Part shown: piece after piece, positions 7,515-15,830 of the stretch
Layout of the letters: the number at the start of each line of letters is the position of its first letter
Numbering within the stretch: position 1 is the first letter of the stretch
Program-made: the position numbers and the translations under genes
Notes under the pieces: generated by a model
The model's database searches: none
What the model was told of the DNA's origin: nothing
What the model saw: only the letters and a program-made list of their open reading frames with translations
From: an uncultured Muribaculaceae bacterium
GTDB lineage: Bacteria; Bacteroidota; Bacteroidia; Bacteroidales; Muribaculaceae
Direction: 5' to 3'
Assembly (NCBI GenBank): GCA_910579305.1
Contig: CAJTTA010000029.1
Span: forward strand, 1 to 28,034
Length of the DNA stretch: 28,034 bases

Positions 7515-7544
7515 AATAAGTCGCAGTCTTGTCTGCGGCTTATT
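7515..7544 (-). terminator. Terminator overlapping the DUF2059 stop codon
   Basis: A 12-bp stem with one G-T wobble (7515-7526 with 7533-7544) includes the TAA stop of the DUF2059 gene. It closes the five-gene run that starts at 11136. Confidence 0.75.
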
Positions 7545-7974
7545 GCTTGATGAAATTCTTCAGAGCCTGCTGGATCTGATATGAATATTTCTGTACCACG
7601 ATATCAGTCATCTTGGTGCTGAGTGTTCTGTAGGAAGATGCCACCTTCTTGCCGCTCGGAGTGGCATAGAACGCATTGAGGTTGCGAAGGTCTTCAAGAG
7701 TGAAGAAGTTCATGCACTCAATGGCATAATCTTCGATATAATTATCCCAGAAAGAGTCTACTGTGGCTTCGGCTGCTTCTGTGTAACTTGTCAGCGGCAG
7801 CCCCATATTCTGATATGTCGCGGAGAGTATATCTATCGTAGCCCGCTTCGCTTGGGTGGCTATAAGCATTTTGTCGACTTCTTTCATGTAGTCTTCATCT
7901 ACATTCTGAGCTGTCAATGCAGTGGCGGATGCTATGATGAGCATCAGGAAGGCAATCATCTTTTTCAGATACAT
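7540..7974 (-). CDS. DUF2059 domain protein, exported
   Basis: 144 residues with a signal peptide (KKMIAFLMLIIASATALTAQ, cleavage near residue 22). The rest is helical and charged, with the DUF2059 hallmark in which a helix ends in 'LRNLNAFYATPSGKKVA' at about residues 96-112. The family is widespread in periplasmic proteins and has no established biochemical role. It lies 61 bp downstream of yigZ on the same strand and is closed by a terminator. It is probably the tail of the chromate-transporter/folC/yigZ transcript, but the gap is large enough for its own promoter. Start at M1; M6 is an alternative that would also leave a usable signal peptide. Confidence 0.85.
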   Translation of the reverse strand: MYLKKMIAFLMLIIASATALTAQNVDEDYMKEVDKMLIATQAKRATIDILSATYQNMGLPLTSYTEAAEATVDSFWDNYIEDYAIECMNFFTLEDLRNLNAFYATPSGKKVASSYRTLSTKMTDIVVQKYSYQIQQALKNFIKQ

Positions 7975-8035
7975 AGGTAATCAGTTGTTTGTTATGGAGC
8001 GTTTAGAGAGTGTCTAAGTTATCGGGATATTTGCG

Positions 8036-8629
8036 TTATTCTGCGCGCACGCTGTCTATTTTATTAAGTCTGTCGATAAGCCCTTGTGCCTGGTCGCGGC
8101 GTATGCGGAGGGAGAGACTGCACATATTGTCAAACGCCTGGTCGCTCATGGTTATACCAGGTTGTTTTGCGAGTTTCATAACCTCATTCATAGCCTGATA
8201 GGGGAAAGACACTTTTATTTCGGCCATGTCATAGCATTCTATTATAGATGCTTCTTCTATTGCCATTCTTGCAGCTTCCCTGTATGCGGCGATCAGGCCT
8301 GGCGTCCCGAGCTTGATCCCCCCGAAGTATCTCACTACAAGGATTATGACATCGGTGAGGCCGAAGGAATTGATCTGTCCGAGTATGGGGCGTCCTGCTG
8401 TGCCCGACGGTTCTCCGTTGTCGGTGAGCTGCCATTCCATCCGTTGCGGGCCTAACATGTAAGCCCAGCACACATGCCGTGAGTCATGATACTTGGCCGT
8501 ATATTCCTTGACAAGCGCTTTGGCCTCATCGGCATTCCTGACAGGGTGTATGAATGCCAGAAAGCGACTCATTTTTTCAGTAAAACGAGCCGATGCCGGG
8601 GTTGCGATGGTTTTAAAGACGTCACTCAT
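8036..8629 (-). CDS. yigZ: YigZ/IMPACT (UPF0029) family protein
   Basis: 197 residues, the normal size of bacterial YigZ. Residues 1-115 are the IMPACT domain with the hallmark NGEPSGTAGRPIL (71-83) and VVRYFGGIKLGTPGL (98-112). The C-terminal 75 residues are the small ferredoxin-like DUF1949 domain. The eukaryotic relative regulates the GCN2/GCN1 stress response. In bacteria the structure suggests nucleic-acid or translation-factor binding, but the role is unproven. Its start overlaps the folC stop by 4 bp (ATGA), so the two are translationally coupled. Confidence 0.94.
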   Translation of the reverse strand: MSDVFKTIATPASARFTEKMSRFLAFIHPVRNADEAKALVKEYTAKYHDSRHVCWAYMLGPQRMEWQLTDNGEPSGTAGRPILGQINSFGLTDVIILVVRYFGGIKLGTPGLIAAYREAARMAIEEASIIECYDMAEIKVSFPYQAMNEVMKLAKQPGITMSDQAFDNMCSLSLRIRRDQAQGLIDRLNKIDSVRAE

Positions 8630-9924
8630 TTCTGCAGGTCGGCAAGCAGGTCGGCCACTATGAATGTAGATCCTCCCACATATATGATATCATCTTCTGT
8701 TGCCTTTGCAAGAACTGCACGGTAAGCTTCAGGCACAGAATCATACATAGTGAAATGCAGTCCGCAATCACGGCATAATGCAGCGACATCGGCCACAGGC
8801 ATGGCACGGGGAATCATAGCCCGGGTGACATAGTACTCAGCATCAGCAGGGAATAAAGGAAGAATGTGTCGCACATCTTTGTCATTGACGAATCCCATCA
8901 CGATGTGGAGTTTCTCATTATGTTTGCGCAGAGCCTGGAGCTGCCGCATGTTGTAGGAGAGGCCGGCCTCATTGTGGCCTGTATCGGCTATGGTCAGAGG
9001 TCTCTCCGAGATCTTCATCCATCGTCCGGCAAGGCCTGTGAGATCGGATACGTGGGCAAGGCCATGTCTCACGGATTCATTGGAGATGTCGATGCCTGTC
9101 TTGCGTAGCATCGCTATAGAGGAGAAGATGGTGCGGATATTCGCTTTTTGGTAGTCGCCTTTCAGTTCAAAACTGTAGCGGTTACCCTCTGTATCGGAGA
9201 AATCATCCAGGTCATTTACATCACTCAGCAACGCATCCTCGGCCGCAAATGTGATCATGGTGTCTGCCGATTCGGCTTTGCGCTCAAACACTTCTTTTAC
9301 CTCTCCCTCGGCTTCGCCTACCACTACGGGTATTCCGCTCTTTATTATACCGGCTTTTTCTGAGGCAATCTCCTTGAGAGTCCCGCCAAGGAACTGGGTA
9401 TGGTCTTTTGAAATATTTGTTATGACACATGCCAGAGGGGTGATTATATTGGTGGAGTCGAGACGGCCTCCCATTCCCACTTCGATTATAGCATAGTCCA
9501 CTTGTGCTTTGCGAAACCAGTCGAACGCCATCATCATGGTAAGTTCAAAGAAAGAGGGGTGTCCCTCATATCCTGACCTGCGGTATGCGTTGATAAATTC
9601 GGTTACAGCGTCGCGGGGTATCATCTCTCCGTTGACTCTTATGCGTTCGCGGAAATCTACGAGATGGGGTGAGGTGTATAATCCCACTTTATATCCCTGA
9701 GCCTGAAGAACGGATGCCAACGAGTGAGATACGCTCCCCTTGCCATTGGTGCCGGCTACGTGTATCGAACGGAATGATCTGTGAGGATGCCCGAAGAATT
9801 TATCCAGGGCCAGAGAAGTGTCAAGTCCCGGTTTATATGCGGCTGCTCCTACGCGGGAAAACATAGGGAGCTGCTTGAATAGCCAGTCGAGGGCTTCAGG
9901 GTAAGTTTTAAATTCAGAATCCAT
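8626..9924 (-). CDS. folC: Folylpolyglutamate synthase / dihydrofolate synthase
   Basis: 432 residues, the usual length. The enzyme adds glutamate to dihydropteroate and to reduced folates, using ATP. The Mur-ligase-type P-loop is AGTNGKGS (57-64). The lid and Mg-binding parts are seen in YTSPHLVDFRERI and in VGMGGRLDSTN at about 147-157. The C-terminal domain starts near residue 300 (ADTGHNEAG). It starts inside the last 11 bp of the second chromate-transporter gene and overlaps yigZ by 4 bp, so all are probably made from one mRNA. Confidence 0.96.
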   Translation of the reverse strand: MDSEFKTYPEALDWLFKQLPMFSRVGAAAYKPGLDTSLALDKFFGHPHRSFRSIHVAGTNGKGSVSHSLASVLQAQGYKVGLYTSPHLVDFRERIRVNGEMIPRDAVTEFINAYRRSGYEGHPSFFELTMMMAFDWFRKAQVDYAIIEVGMGGRLDSTNIITPLACVITNISKDHTQFLGGTLKEIASEKAGIIKSGIPVVVGEAEGEVKEVFERKAESADTMITFAAEDALLSDVNDLDDFSDTEGNRYSFELKGDYQKANIRTIFSSIAMLRKTGIDISNESVRHGLAHVSDLTGLAGRWMKISERPLTIADTGHNEAGLSYNMRQLQALRKHNEKLHIVMGFVNDKDVRHILPLFPADAEYYVTRAMIPRAMPVADVAALCRDCGLHFTMYDSVPEAYRAVLAKATEDDIIYVGGSTFIVADLLADLQK

Positions 9925-10525
9925 ATAACAGGAGGCCGGTCATGCCGGCGAAAATTATTACTATGATGGGATGGAGTTTCACTTTTCTGCCGCCGGGAAG
10001 GAGCAAGGGGAAATATACCAGCAGGAAGGATGCCGCGCATATTCCTATATTGGTGTAGAGCTCCGCGGCGATATGATTGGGGTTGAAATTGGCCTCATTC
10101 ATAAGCAGAATCGCAGCCGAGGCAATAAGGCCAACGACTACCGGACGCAATCCGGAGAAGATGGCTTTGATAACGCCGCTTTCACTGTGTCGCCGTATGA
10201 AGTGCGAACTGTACAGCACAAGCAGGTAGGAGGGAATCACTACGGCCAGTGTGCATATTATGGAGCCGAGAAGCCCCCATAAAGGCCCTGAAAAAGTGTC
10301 GGGTGCCACCTGTCCGGGCGCTACATATCCTATGTAAGTGGCTGAATTGATCCCTATGGGGCCGGGAGTCATCTGGGAGATGGCCACAATATCTGTGAAG
10401 GTGGTCTCGGTGATCCATCCGGGATCCACTACCGAGTGCTCCACAAGAGAGAGCATGGCATAGCCTCCGCCAAAACCGAAGATTCCGATTTTGAGATAGG
10501 CCCATATGAGGCGCAGGTAAATCAT
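9914..10525 (-). CDS. Chromate transporter, CHR family half-protein 2
   Basis: 203 residues, a single CHR domain (short-chain type). Hallmarks are FGFGGGYAM near residue 15 and ISQMTPGPIGINSATYIG at about 50-67. There are about five to six hydrophobic segments. Paired short CHR proteins are thought to assemble into one transporter that exports chromate or a related oxyanion. The natural substrate in gut anaerobes is unknown. The open frame reaches 10675, but ATG 10523-10525 overlaps the stop of the partner gene by 4 bp and matches family N-termini. The stop codon lies inside the folC start region (11-bp overlap). Confidence 0.93.
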   Translation of the reverse strand: MIYLRLIWAYLKIGIFGFGGGYAMLSLVEHSVVDPGWITETTFTDIVAISQMTPGPIGINSATYIGYVAPGQVAPDTFSGPLWGLLGSIICTLAVVIPSYLLVLYSSHFIRRHSESGVIKAIFSGLRPVVVGLIASAAILLMNEANFNPNHIAAELYTNIGICAASFLLVYFPLLLPGGRKVKLHPIIVIIFAGMTGLLLYGF

Positions 10526-11136
10526 GCCTTGCCTCCTTTCTCCTTTGATATGCGCCGGCTGCTCCATTTGAAGTAGAGCAACCCGCCGGCAGCCCCGAGC
10601 ACAATATAGAGGATAGGGCTGGAGATGAAGCCGGCGTTGATGCTTATCATGAGGGCGACAATCGCAGGAATCCACAGTGTCTTCAAGGTGAGATGCGCCG
10701 CCTTGGCCGAAGAGAGCACCGGAGCAATGATAAGCGCCACTACTGCTGGGCGTATGCCCATGAATATGGCTGAGATTATGCGGTTGTTCTTTATTACCTC
10801 GGGCGTGAGGAAGATGGCAATCGCAAGAATAATAAGAAACGAGGGCAGTATGGTGCCGAGCGAAGCGGCGATGCTTCCCTTGCCGCCTCTTATGCGGTCG
10901 CCCACAGCGACTGCTATATTGACGGCCAGAATGCCCGGCAATGATTGCACAAGTGCGAGAAGATCAAGAAATTCTTCGCGTCTGATCCAGGCATGCTTGT
11001 CTACGATCTCACGTTCTATGATAGAGATCATGGCCCATCCGCCTCCGAAAGTGAATGCGCCAATTTTTAAGAAAGTGGCGAACAATTGCAGGAGTTCATG
11101 GCGCGGAGCAGGGGATATGCTGGTAGAGTTGCTCAT
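10522..11136 (-). CDS. Chromate transporter, CHR family half-protein 1
   Basis: 204 residues with the CHR hallmarks FTFGGGWAM near residue 32 and LVQSLPGILAVNIA near 65. An N-terminal extension of about 15 residues precedes the first membrane segment. The two halves are paralogues placed head to tail with a 4-bp ATGA overlap. The second half has PGPIGIN where this one has PGILAVN, so the two sides of the presumed pore differ. First gene of the cluster, 33 bp after a near-perfect promoter -7 element. Confidence 0.93.
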   Translation of the reverse strand: MSNSTSISPAPRHELLQLFATFLKIGAFTFGGGWAMISIIEREIVDKHAWIRREEFLDLLALVQSLPGILAVNIAVAVGDRIRGGKGSIAASLGTILPSFLIILAIAIFLTPEVIKNNRIISAIFMGIRPAVVALIIAPVLSSAKAAHLTLKTLWIPAIVALMISINAGFISSPILYIVLGAAGGLLYFKWSSRRISKEKGGKA

Positions 11137-11168
11137 AATTTATGGCCTCTTATGATTGTTTTCAAGCG

Positions 11169-11199
11169 CAAAATTAACAATTTTTGCCGTGACTGCCAA
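11169..11199 (-). promoter_or_regulatory. Promoter of the chromate-transporter/folC/yigZ cluster
   Basis: Minus strand: TTG (11197-11199), 20-bp spacer, TAATTTTG (11169-11176), an exact TAnnTTTG match. The leader to the first start codon would be only about 25 nt. Confidence 0.85.
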
Positions 11200-11265
11200 T
11201 AGCTTCGCCATGCTAAAATCTTTTTTTGCCGCCGAGTGTTTCTTATATAAAGATTGACTTCTGCT

Positions 11266-13581
11266 ATGACTGTATCTATATTCGATTCATTAAAGGCCGT
11301 TGTTGTGTCGGTGGTGTGTGTGCTTCTATGCTCCGAGGCTCGCGCGCAGTCGGTGGGACTCGTGCTCAGTGGAGGAGGGGCTAAGGGTGTGGCTCACATC
11401 GGGGTGATAAAGGCTCTTGAAGATAACGATATACCTGTCGACTATGTGGCAGGCACCTCTATGGGCAGTGTCGTGGGAGGACTGTATTGTTGTGGAATGA
11501 GTCCTGAAGAAATGCTGGATCTTGTCACGTCACGTGATTTTGCCAACTGGAGCACCGGGCGTATCGATCCCGCCATGTCATATTATTTTGATCGAGGCCG
11601 TCCCACTCCCCGCATGCTTCAGTTGCAGATCAATCTTAAGGACTCCATGAAGGTTACTACCGATATTCTGCAAGGATCACTGGTAAATCCTATCCCAATG
11701 AACTTTGCATTCATGGAGCTGTTCTCGCCCTACACAGCGCAGTGTTCAGGTAAATTTGACAGGCTTTTCGTGCCGTTCCGCTGTGTGGCCAGCGATGTCT
11801 ATCACAAGCACAAGATCGTGCTTTCATCCGGCTCGCTCGGAGATGCCATACGGGCCTCGATGAGTTTCCCCATGGTATATAAGCCAATAGAAATGAATGG
11901 AGTCCTGGTATATGATGGCGGCATATATGATAATTTCCCGGTAGATGTCATGCAACAGGATTTTAATCCAGGCTTCATCATAGGCGTGTCGGTGAGCGGG
12001 CCTGATCCGAAACCTGAGCCGGGAGACATGTTCAGCCAGCTTGAGGATATGATAATTCAGAATAATGATTACTCTGTGCCTGCCGACCGAGGCATCAAGA
12101 TTCAGGTGCCGGTACTCGACTTCGGAGTGCTTGATTTTCCGAAAGCCCGCGAAATCTACCAGATAGGCTATCGCACCGGCCTCTCTTTGGTAGACTCAAT
12201 AAAGCATCGTATAGCAGCCCGCAGGGCAGTTTCGGAGGTGGAGAGGAGACGTCGTGAGTGGAAAGGGAAGACTCCTGTCCTTGAATTTGACTCGGTGTCG
12301 CTTTCCGGACTGACGGCCGGGCAGGATAAATATGTCACCTATATGTTTGATGAAGGAGGACGCAGATTGCCGTTTGACGTGGAGCATGCGCGGGATGCGT
12401 ATTACCGGCTTGTCTCACTTGACAAAATATCCGACATGCGCCCGCGCGCGCCTTACGACAGCCTTACCGGCAAGTTTAAGTTTCTGATGGATGTCGAGCT
12501 TAAGCGAAAGTGGAGCGCCGGGGTAGGAGGGTGGCTTACTTCGGCCACTAATTCCATGCTGTATCTTACCGTAGGATATAATACTTTATCCTATAATTCC
12601 CTGGATGCTGAATTGAGCGGATGGCTGGGACAGAACTATTATGCAGGCTATGGCAGCGTCAAGTTTTCGCCCGAGAGTGCCGTACCCTCATTTCTGGAAC
12701 TGCAGGCTTGCTTCTGGCGCAGAAAGTATTATGATTCCGATGTGCTGTTCTATAAAGGGAATAATCCCTCGTTCATAAGCAATTCAGAGCAATATCTCAG
12801 GCTGAATTATGGCCTGGCAGCCGGGCGTCGCCACAAGGCTACGGCAGGAATAGGATATGCATGGCAGCATTACTCGTTTTTTCCTGTAGGCACTACAGAG
12901 TTTTCTTCAGGATATCGCGATAAAGCCAATTATAAGGAGCTTGGAGCTTTCCTGTCATACGCCGGCAATACTCTTGACAATGACATGTATCCGTCGCAAG
13001 GAGAGGAATTGCATTGCAATCTCGCCGCCCTTTATGAGCAGGCCTCCTATGTGGATCATGCCCGGCCGCAGCCGGGAAGTGCGATAGAGAGAGGGCGATT
13101 GTCGGTCTCAGTGAAATGGCGCAGGTATTACTCTTTGGGACGGCGCTTCTCGCTGGGTGTGAATGCCGAGGCACAAGGGTGCTTGGGAAAACTCGGAGGA
13201 AATTACACCGCGACCCTCATACAAGCACCGGGATTCGGCCCCACTCCCTCCACCAGATATTATTTCAACGCCCCTTTCAGGTCATTTAATTACATAGCCG
13301 CGGGGGTAAGCCCCGTGTGGAATATCATAAGCAACTTGCAATTGCGAGGTGATTTCTATCTATATGAGCCGCTTCGTAAAATAGTGCCTGATCCTGATGG
13401 CAATGCAGCTTACGGAGATTGGCTGAATTCGCCTCAATTTGTGGGGGAGCTGGCAGCAGTATATAATTTCTCATTTGCCTCTCTGGCCGTATATGTCAAT
13501 TGCCTCACGCACACTCCACGGCATTTCAATGTCGGGATTTCATTCGGATTGATGTTCGACGCTCCCCGTTTCATCGAGTGA
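11266..13581 (+). CDS. Patatin-like phospholipase fused to a BamA-type outer-membrane barrel
   Basis: 771 residues. A signal peptide (hydrophobic 11-22, cleavage near ARA-Q, 27/28) leads into a patatin domain. The oxyanion loop is SGGGAKG (35-41), the nucleophile Ser65 in GTSMG and the catalytic Asp217 in DGG, so the Ser-Asp dyad is intact. After a POTRA-like linker (about 335-410), the last 350 residues have alternating aromatic/polar strands typical of an Omp85/BamA barrel. This layout is that of PlpD-type proteins, which anchor or export a phospholipase at the outer membrane. The frame also allows a TTG start at 11254, but ATG 11266 gives the better signal peptide. The 3' end overlaps the convergent rmuC by 42 bp. 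Confidence 0.93.
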   Translation: MTVSIFDSLKAVVVSVVCVLLCSEARAQSVGLVLSGGGAKGVAHIGVIKALEDNDIPVDYVAGTSMGSVVGGLYCCGMSPEEMLDLVTSRDFANWSTGRIDPAMSYYFDRGRPTPRMLQLQINLKDSMKVTTDILQGSLVNPIPMNFAFMELFSPYTAQCSGKFDRLFVPFRCVASDVYHKHKIVLSSGSLGDAIRASMSFPMVYKPIEMNGVLVYDGGIYDNFPVDVMQQDFNPGFIIGVSVSGPDPKPEPGDMFSQLEDMIIQNNDYSVPADRGIKIQVPVLDFGVLDFPKAREIYQIGYRTGLSLVDSIKHRIAARRAVSEVERRRREWKGKTPVLEFDSVSLSGLTAGQDKYVTYMFDEGGRRLPFDVEHARDAYYRLVSLDKISDMRPRAPYDSLTGKFKFLMDVELKRKWSAGVGGWLTSATNSMLYLTVGYNTLSYNSLDAELSGWLGQNYYAGYGSVKFSPESAVPSFLELQACFWRRKYYDSDVLFYKGNNPSFISNSEQYLRLNYGLAAGRRHKATAGIGYAWQHYSFFPVGTTEFSSGYRDKANYKELGAFLSYAGNTLDNDMYPSQGEELHCNLAALYEQASYVDHARPQPGSAIERGRLSVSVKWRRYYSLGRRFSLGVNAEAQGCLGKLGGNYTATLIQAPGFGPTPSTRYYFNAPFRSFNYIAAGVSPVWNIISNLQLRGDFYLYEPLRKIVPDPDGNAAYGDWLNSPQFVGELAAVYNFSFASLAVYVNCLTHTPRHFNVGISFGLMFDAPRFIE

Positions 13582-14739
13582 GAGAGGCGTCTCATCATCG
13601 TTTTCAAGTTTCTGCCTGGTGAGAGGGGGCATGTTTCGGGAAGCCTTTATGCCGAGATCATGCAGATCGCGGCTCAGGCGAGCCACATTGCCCCGCCCTG
13701 TGGCAAGACGATCCATGGCGGTATTGAAGCTCTTGCTTGCTTTATCGAGATGGGAGCCTACATCTTCAAAAGCCTGCATGAACAGCATGACTTTGTCATA
13801 GAGCATCCCTCCCTTTTTGGCTATCTCAAGCGTGTGCCTGTTTTGTTTGTCCTGTATCCACAGTTGAGAGATCAGCTGCATTACGGAAAACAGATGCGTG
13901 GGGCTGACAATGGCCACGCCTCTTGCGAAAGCATGCTGCCACAATGCGGGATCGGCCTGCACGGCAGCGATATATGCACCTTCGTTGGGAATGAACATCA
14001 TCACATAGTCGGCCGAGCCTTTTACCAGATGCTGGTATTCCTTCGACGCAAGTTCATCCACATGCTTGCGCACGGAAGCGATATGAGCTTTGAGCCGAGA
14101 CTTCCTCAGGCCCTCGTCATTCTCCGCGCATACATCGGCAAAAGCAGTGAGCGACACCTTGGAGTCGATTATAATGCGGCGCCCTTCAGGCAGACGCACT
14201 ATGACATCAGGACGCCTGTTTCGGCCGTCGGCATCCTGAAGAAGATTGCCGTCGGCCCCTCGGGTGGGTTGCGCCTCAAAGTGTATGCCGGCTTCAAGTC
14301 CGGCCTGCTCAAGCAACGTGGTGAGCACCATTTCTCCCCAGTCGCCCTGTATCTTGTTATTTCCCTTGAGAGCGAGCGTGAGATTTCTGGCCTCATTGCC
14401 TATGTTCTGGTTGAGACGCATCAGCTGGGCGATCTGATCGGTGAGAGATTGTCGGGAGGCATTTTCTCTGACATAGCAATCATTGACAGCCTTGCGGAAA
14501 TCAGCGAGATTCTGAGCAAGCGGCCGTAGTAAAGCCTCCATCTGTCTTGAATTGTCAGAGCGAAGGGACTCCGCCTGAGTCTTGAGAAGATCGGAGGCCA
14601 GGGCCTTGAAAGTGTCGGAAGCTTCACGACGCATCTCCTCGGAACGTCTGCCGGCATTCTGCCGTATAAGGAGCGATATGATGAATCCCCCCACGGCAAT
14701 CAATACGAGTAAGAGGATTATTAGCAGAACGTCTGTCAT
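13540..14739 (-). CDS. rmuC: DNA recombination protein RmuC family
   Basis: 399 residues from ATG 14737-14739. One membrane segment (about 3-25) is followed by a coiled-coil stretch to about 130 and the RmuC core, with GDWGEMVLTTLLEQAGL, then RRPDVIVRLP and IIIDSKVSL, a PD-(D/E)XK-like arrangement. RmuC limits DNA inversions at repeats in E. coli and is a predicted nuclease. A start six codons earlier (14757) is possible, but 14739 gives a 4-bp ATGA overlap with the pseudouridine-synthase stop. The last 14 codons lie antisense to the end of the patatin gene. Confidence 0.93.
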   Translation of the reverse strand: MTDVLLIILLLVLIAVGGFIISLLIRQNAGRRSEEMRREASDTFKALASDLLKTQAESLRSDNSRQMEALLRPLAQNLADFRKAVNDCYVRENASRQSLTDQIAQLMRLNQNIGNEARNLTLALKGNNKIQGDWGEMVLTTLLEQAGLEAGIHFEAQPTRGADGNLLQDADGRNRRPDVIVRLPEGRRIIIDSKVSLTAFADVCAENDEGLRKSRLKAHIASVRKHVDELASKEYQHLVKGSADYVMMFIPNEGAYIAAVQADPALWQHAFARGVAIVSPTHLFSVMQLISQLWIQDKQNRHTLEIAKKGGMLYDKVMLFMQAFEDVGSHLDKASKSFNTAMDRLATGRGNVARLSRDLHDLGIKASRNMPPLTRQKLENDDETPLSLDETGSVEHQSE

Positions 14740-15407
14740 GAAGGATCTGAATTCCAAAGTGGATGATTGTCAGGAGAGGGGGCAGTCACGTCTATTTCTT
14801 TTCCGCTCACCGGATGAATGAAGCGCAAGCGATGGGCTTGCAGACAGATTGAGCCATCGGGATTTGAGCGCCTGGCTCCATACTTGAGGTCGCCTACTAT
14901 GGGATGCCCCAAGGCAGATAGTTGTGCCCGTATCTGGTGTTTGCGCCCTGTGAGCAGATTTATTTCCATAAGAGAATAGCGCTCACCCCGGCGCAGCATC
15001 CTGTAATCAAGTATGACATGCTTGGCATCAGGGCGTGGAGAATTATGGATGTAGCTCTTATTGGTGCGGGAGTCGGAAGTGATGTATCCCTCAAGGCGCT
15101 GCTCGGGCACTTCAGGATGGCCTTGCACAATAGCCCTGTAGGTCTTGTGTATGAGTCCGCGGCGTATCATTTCATTCAGGCGGGTAAGCGCCTTGGAAGT
15201 GCGGGCGAAAAGCACGAGGCCTCCTACAGGGCGATCTATGCGATGAACGAGCCCGCAGAACACATTTCCGGGTTTGTTGTACTTTTCACGTATATATTCC
15301 CTCACCATTTCAAGCAGAGGAGTGTCGCCGGTCTTGTCGCCCTGCACAATTTCGCCCGGGGCCTTTAATGCAATTATGATGTGATTATCTTCGTAGACTA
15401 TCTTCAT
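14736..15407 (-). CDS. RluA family RNA pseudouridine synthase
   Basis: 223 residues from MKIVYEDNHI. It lacks an N-terminal S4 domain, which fits the shorter RluA/TruC-like members. The catalytic aspartate is Asp58 in HRIDRPVGGLV, followed by the family blocks KTYRAIVQG and LLTGRKHQIRAQL. It isomerises uridine in rRNA or tRNA; the target site cannot be deduced. The open frame starts seven codons earlier, but the family N-terminus begins at this methionine. Translationally coupled to rmuC. Confidence 0.94.
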   Translation of the reverse strand: MKIVYEDNHIIIALKAPGEIVQGDKTGDTPLLEMVREYIREKYNKPGNVFCGLVHRIDRPVGGLVLFARTSKALTRLNEMIRRGLIHKTYRAIVQGHPEVPEQRLEGYITSDSRTNKSYIHNSPRPDAKHVILDYRMLRRGERYSLMEINLLTGRKHQIRAQLSALGHPIVGDLKYGARRSNPDGSICLQAHRLRFIHPVSGKEIDVTAPSPDNHPLWNSDPS

Positions 15408-15432
15408 AACGTAGTAAGCAAGATACATAATA

Positions 15433-15467
15433 AAAGAAGCGTCCGGCTTTAAGCGGGACGCTTCTTT
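15433..15467 (-). terminator. Terminator of the initiator tRNA
   Basis: A perfect 12-bp stem (15433-15444 with 15456-15467) starts 5 bp past the tRNA 3' end. It is followed on the minus strand by a T-rich run. The loop can pair further (GGCTT/AAGC). Confidence 0.9.
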
Positions 15468-15471
15468 GTGC

Positions 15472-15546
<75 letters not shown>

Positions 15547-15616
15547 ATATAAGCCTGAGTCACAGCCTTTGTTGTCGATTACATCTCTCGGCGGCGTTGT
15601 TTCTCATTTGCGAGTG

Positions 15617-15648
15617 CAAAGTTACGCACTTTTTTTCGACCGGCCAAA
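15617..15648 (-). promoter_or_regulatory. Promoter of the initiator tRNA
   Basis: Minus strand: TTTG (15645-15648), 20-bp spacer, TAACTTTG (15617-15624), a full consensus match. The start site would be near 15610, leaving a 5' leader of about 60 nt to be trimmed. Confidence 0.88.
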
Positions 15649-15726
15649 TTATGCGGAATAATTTTGTGTTAAAAAATATTAATGCGGTTGATTTTGCGCA
15701 ATATTTAAACTTTTGTGCATTTTCTC

Positions 15727-15757
15727 TTGGTGGCCTCAGATATTTTTGTTAATTTCG
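15727..15757 (+). promoter_or_regulatory. Promoter of the TetR/KAS III/FabG genes
   Basis: TTG (15727-15729), 20-bp spacer, TAATTTCG (15750-15757), one mismatch from TAnnTTTG. The leader to the regulator start is about 65 nt. The rest of the 15547-15830 gap holds only this and the divergent tRNA promoter. Confidence 0.7.
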
Positions 15758-15830
15758 CAGGGTGAAGCATAACGTGCTGTCTATTATGCATTTTATGTAT
15801 TTCATAGAAATTGTATTTGCTAATTAACTC

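Noticed and set aside
10526..10675. N-terminal extension of the second chromate-transporter half
   Set aside because: The 50 extra residues are encoded within the partner gene in another frame and have no CHR features. The ATGA overlap marks the start.
11254..11265. TTG start for the patatin gene
   Set aside because: ATG four codons later gives a proper signal peptide; nothing favours the TTG.
13660..14529. A 289-codon plus-strand frame opposite rmuC
   Set aside because: Its length is explained by the codon bias of rmuC on the other strand. No domain or promoter supports it.
14922..15368. A 148-codon plus-strand frame opposite the pseudouridine synthase
   Set aside because: Shadow frame; the opposite strand carries a clear RluA active site.
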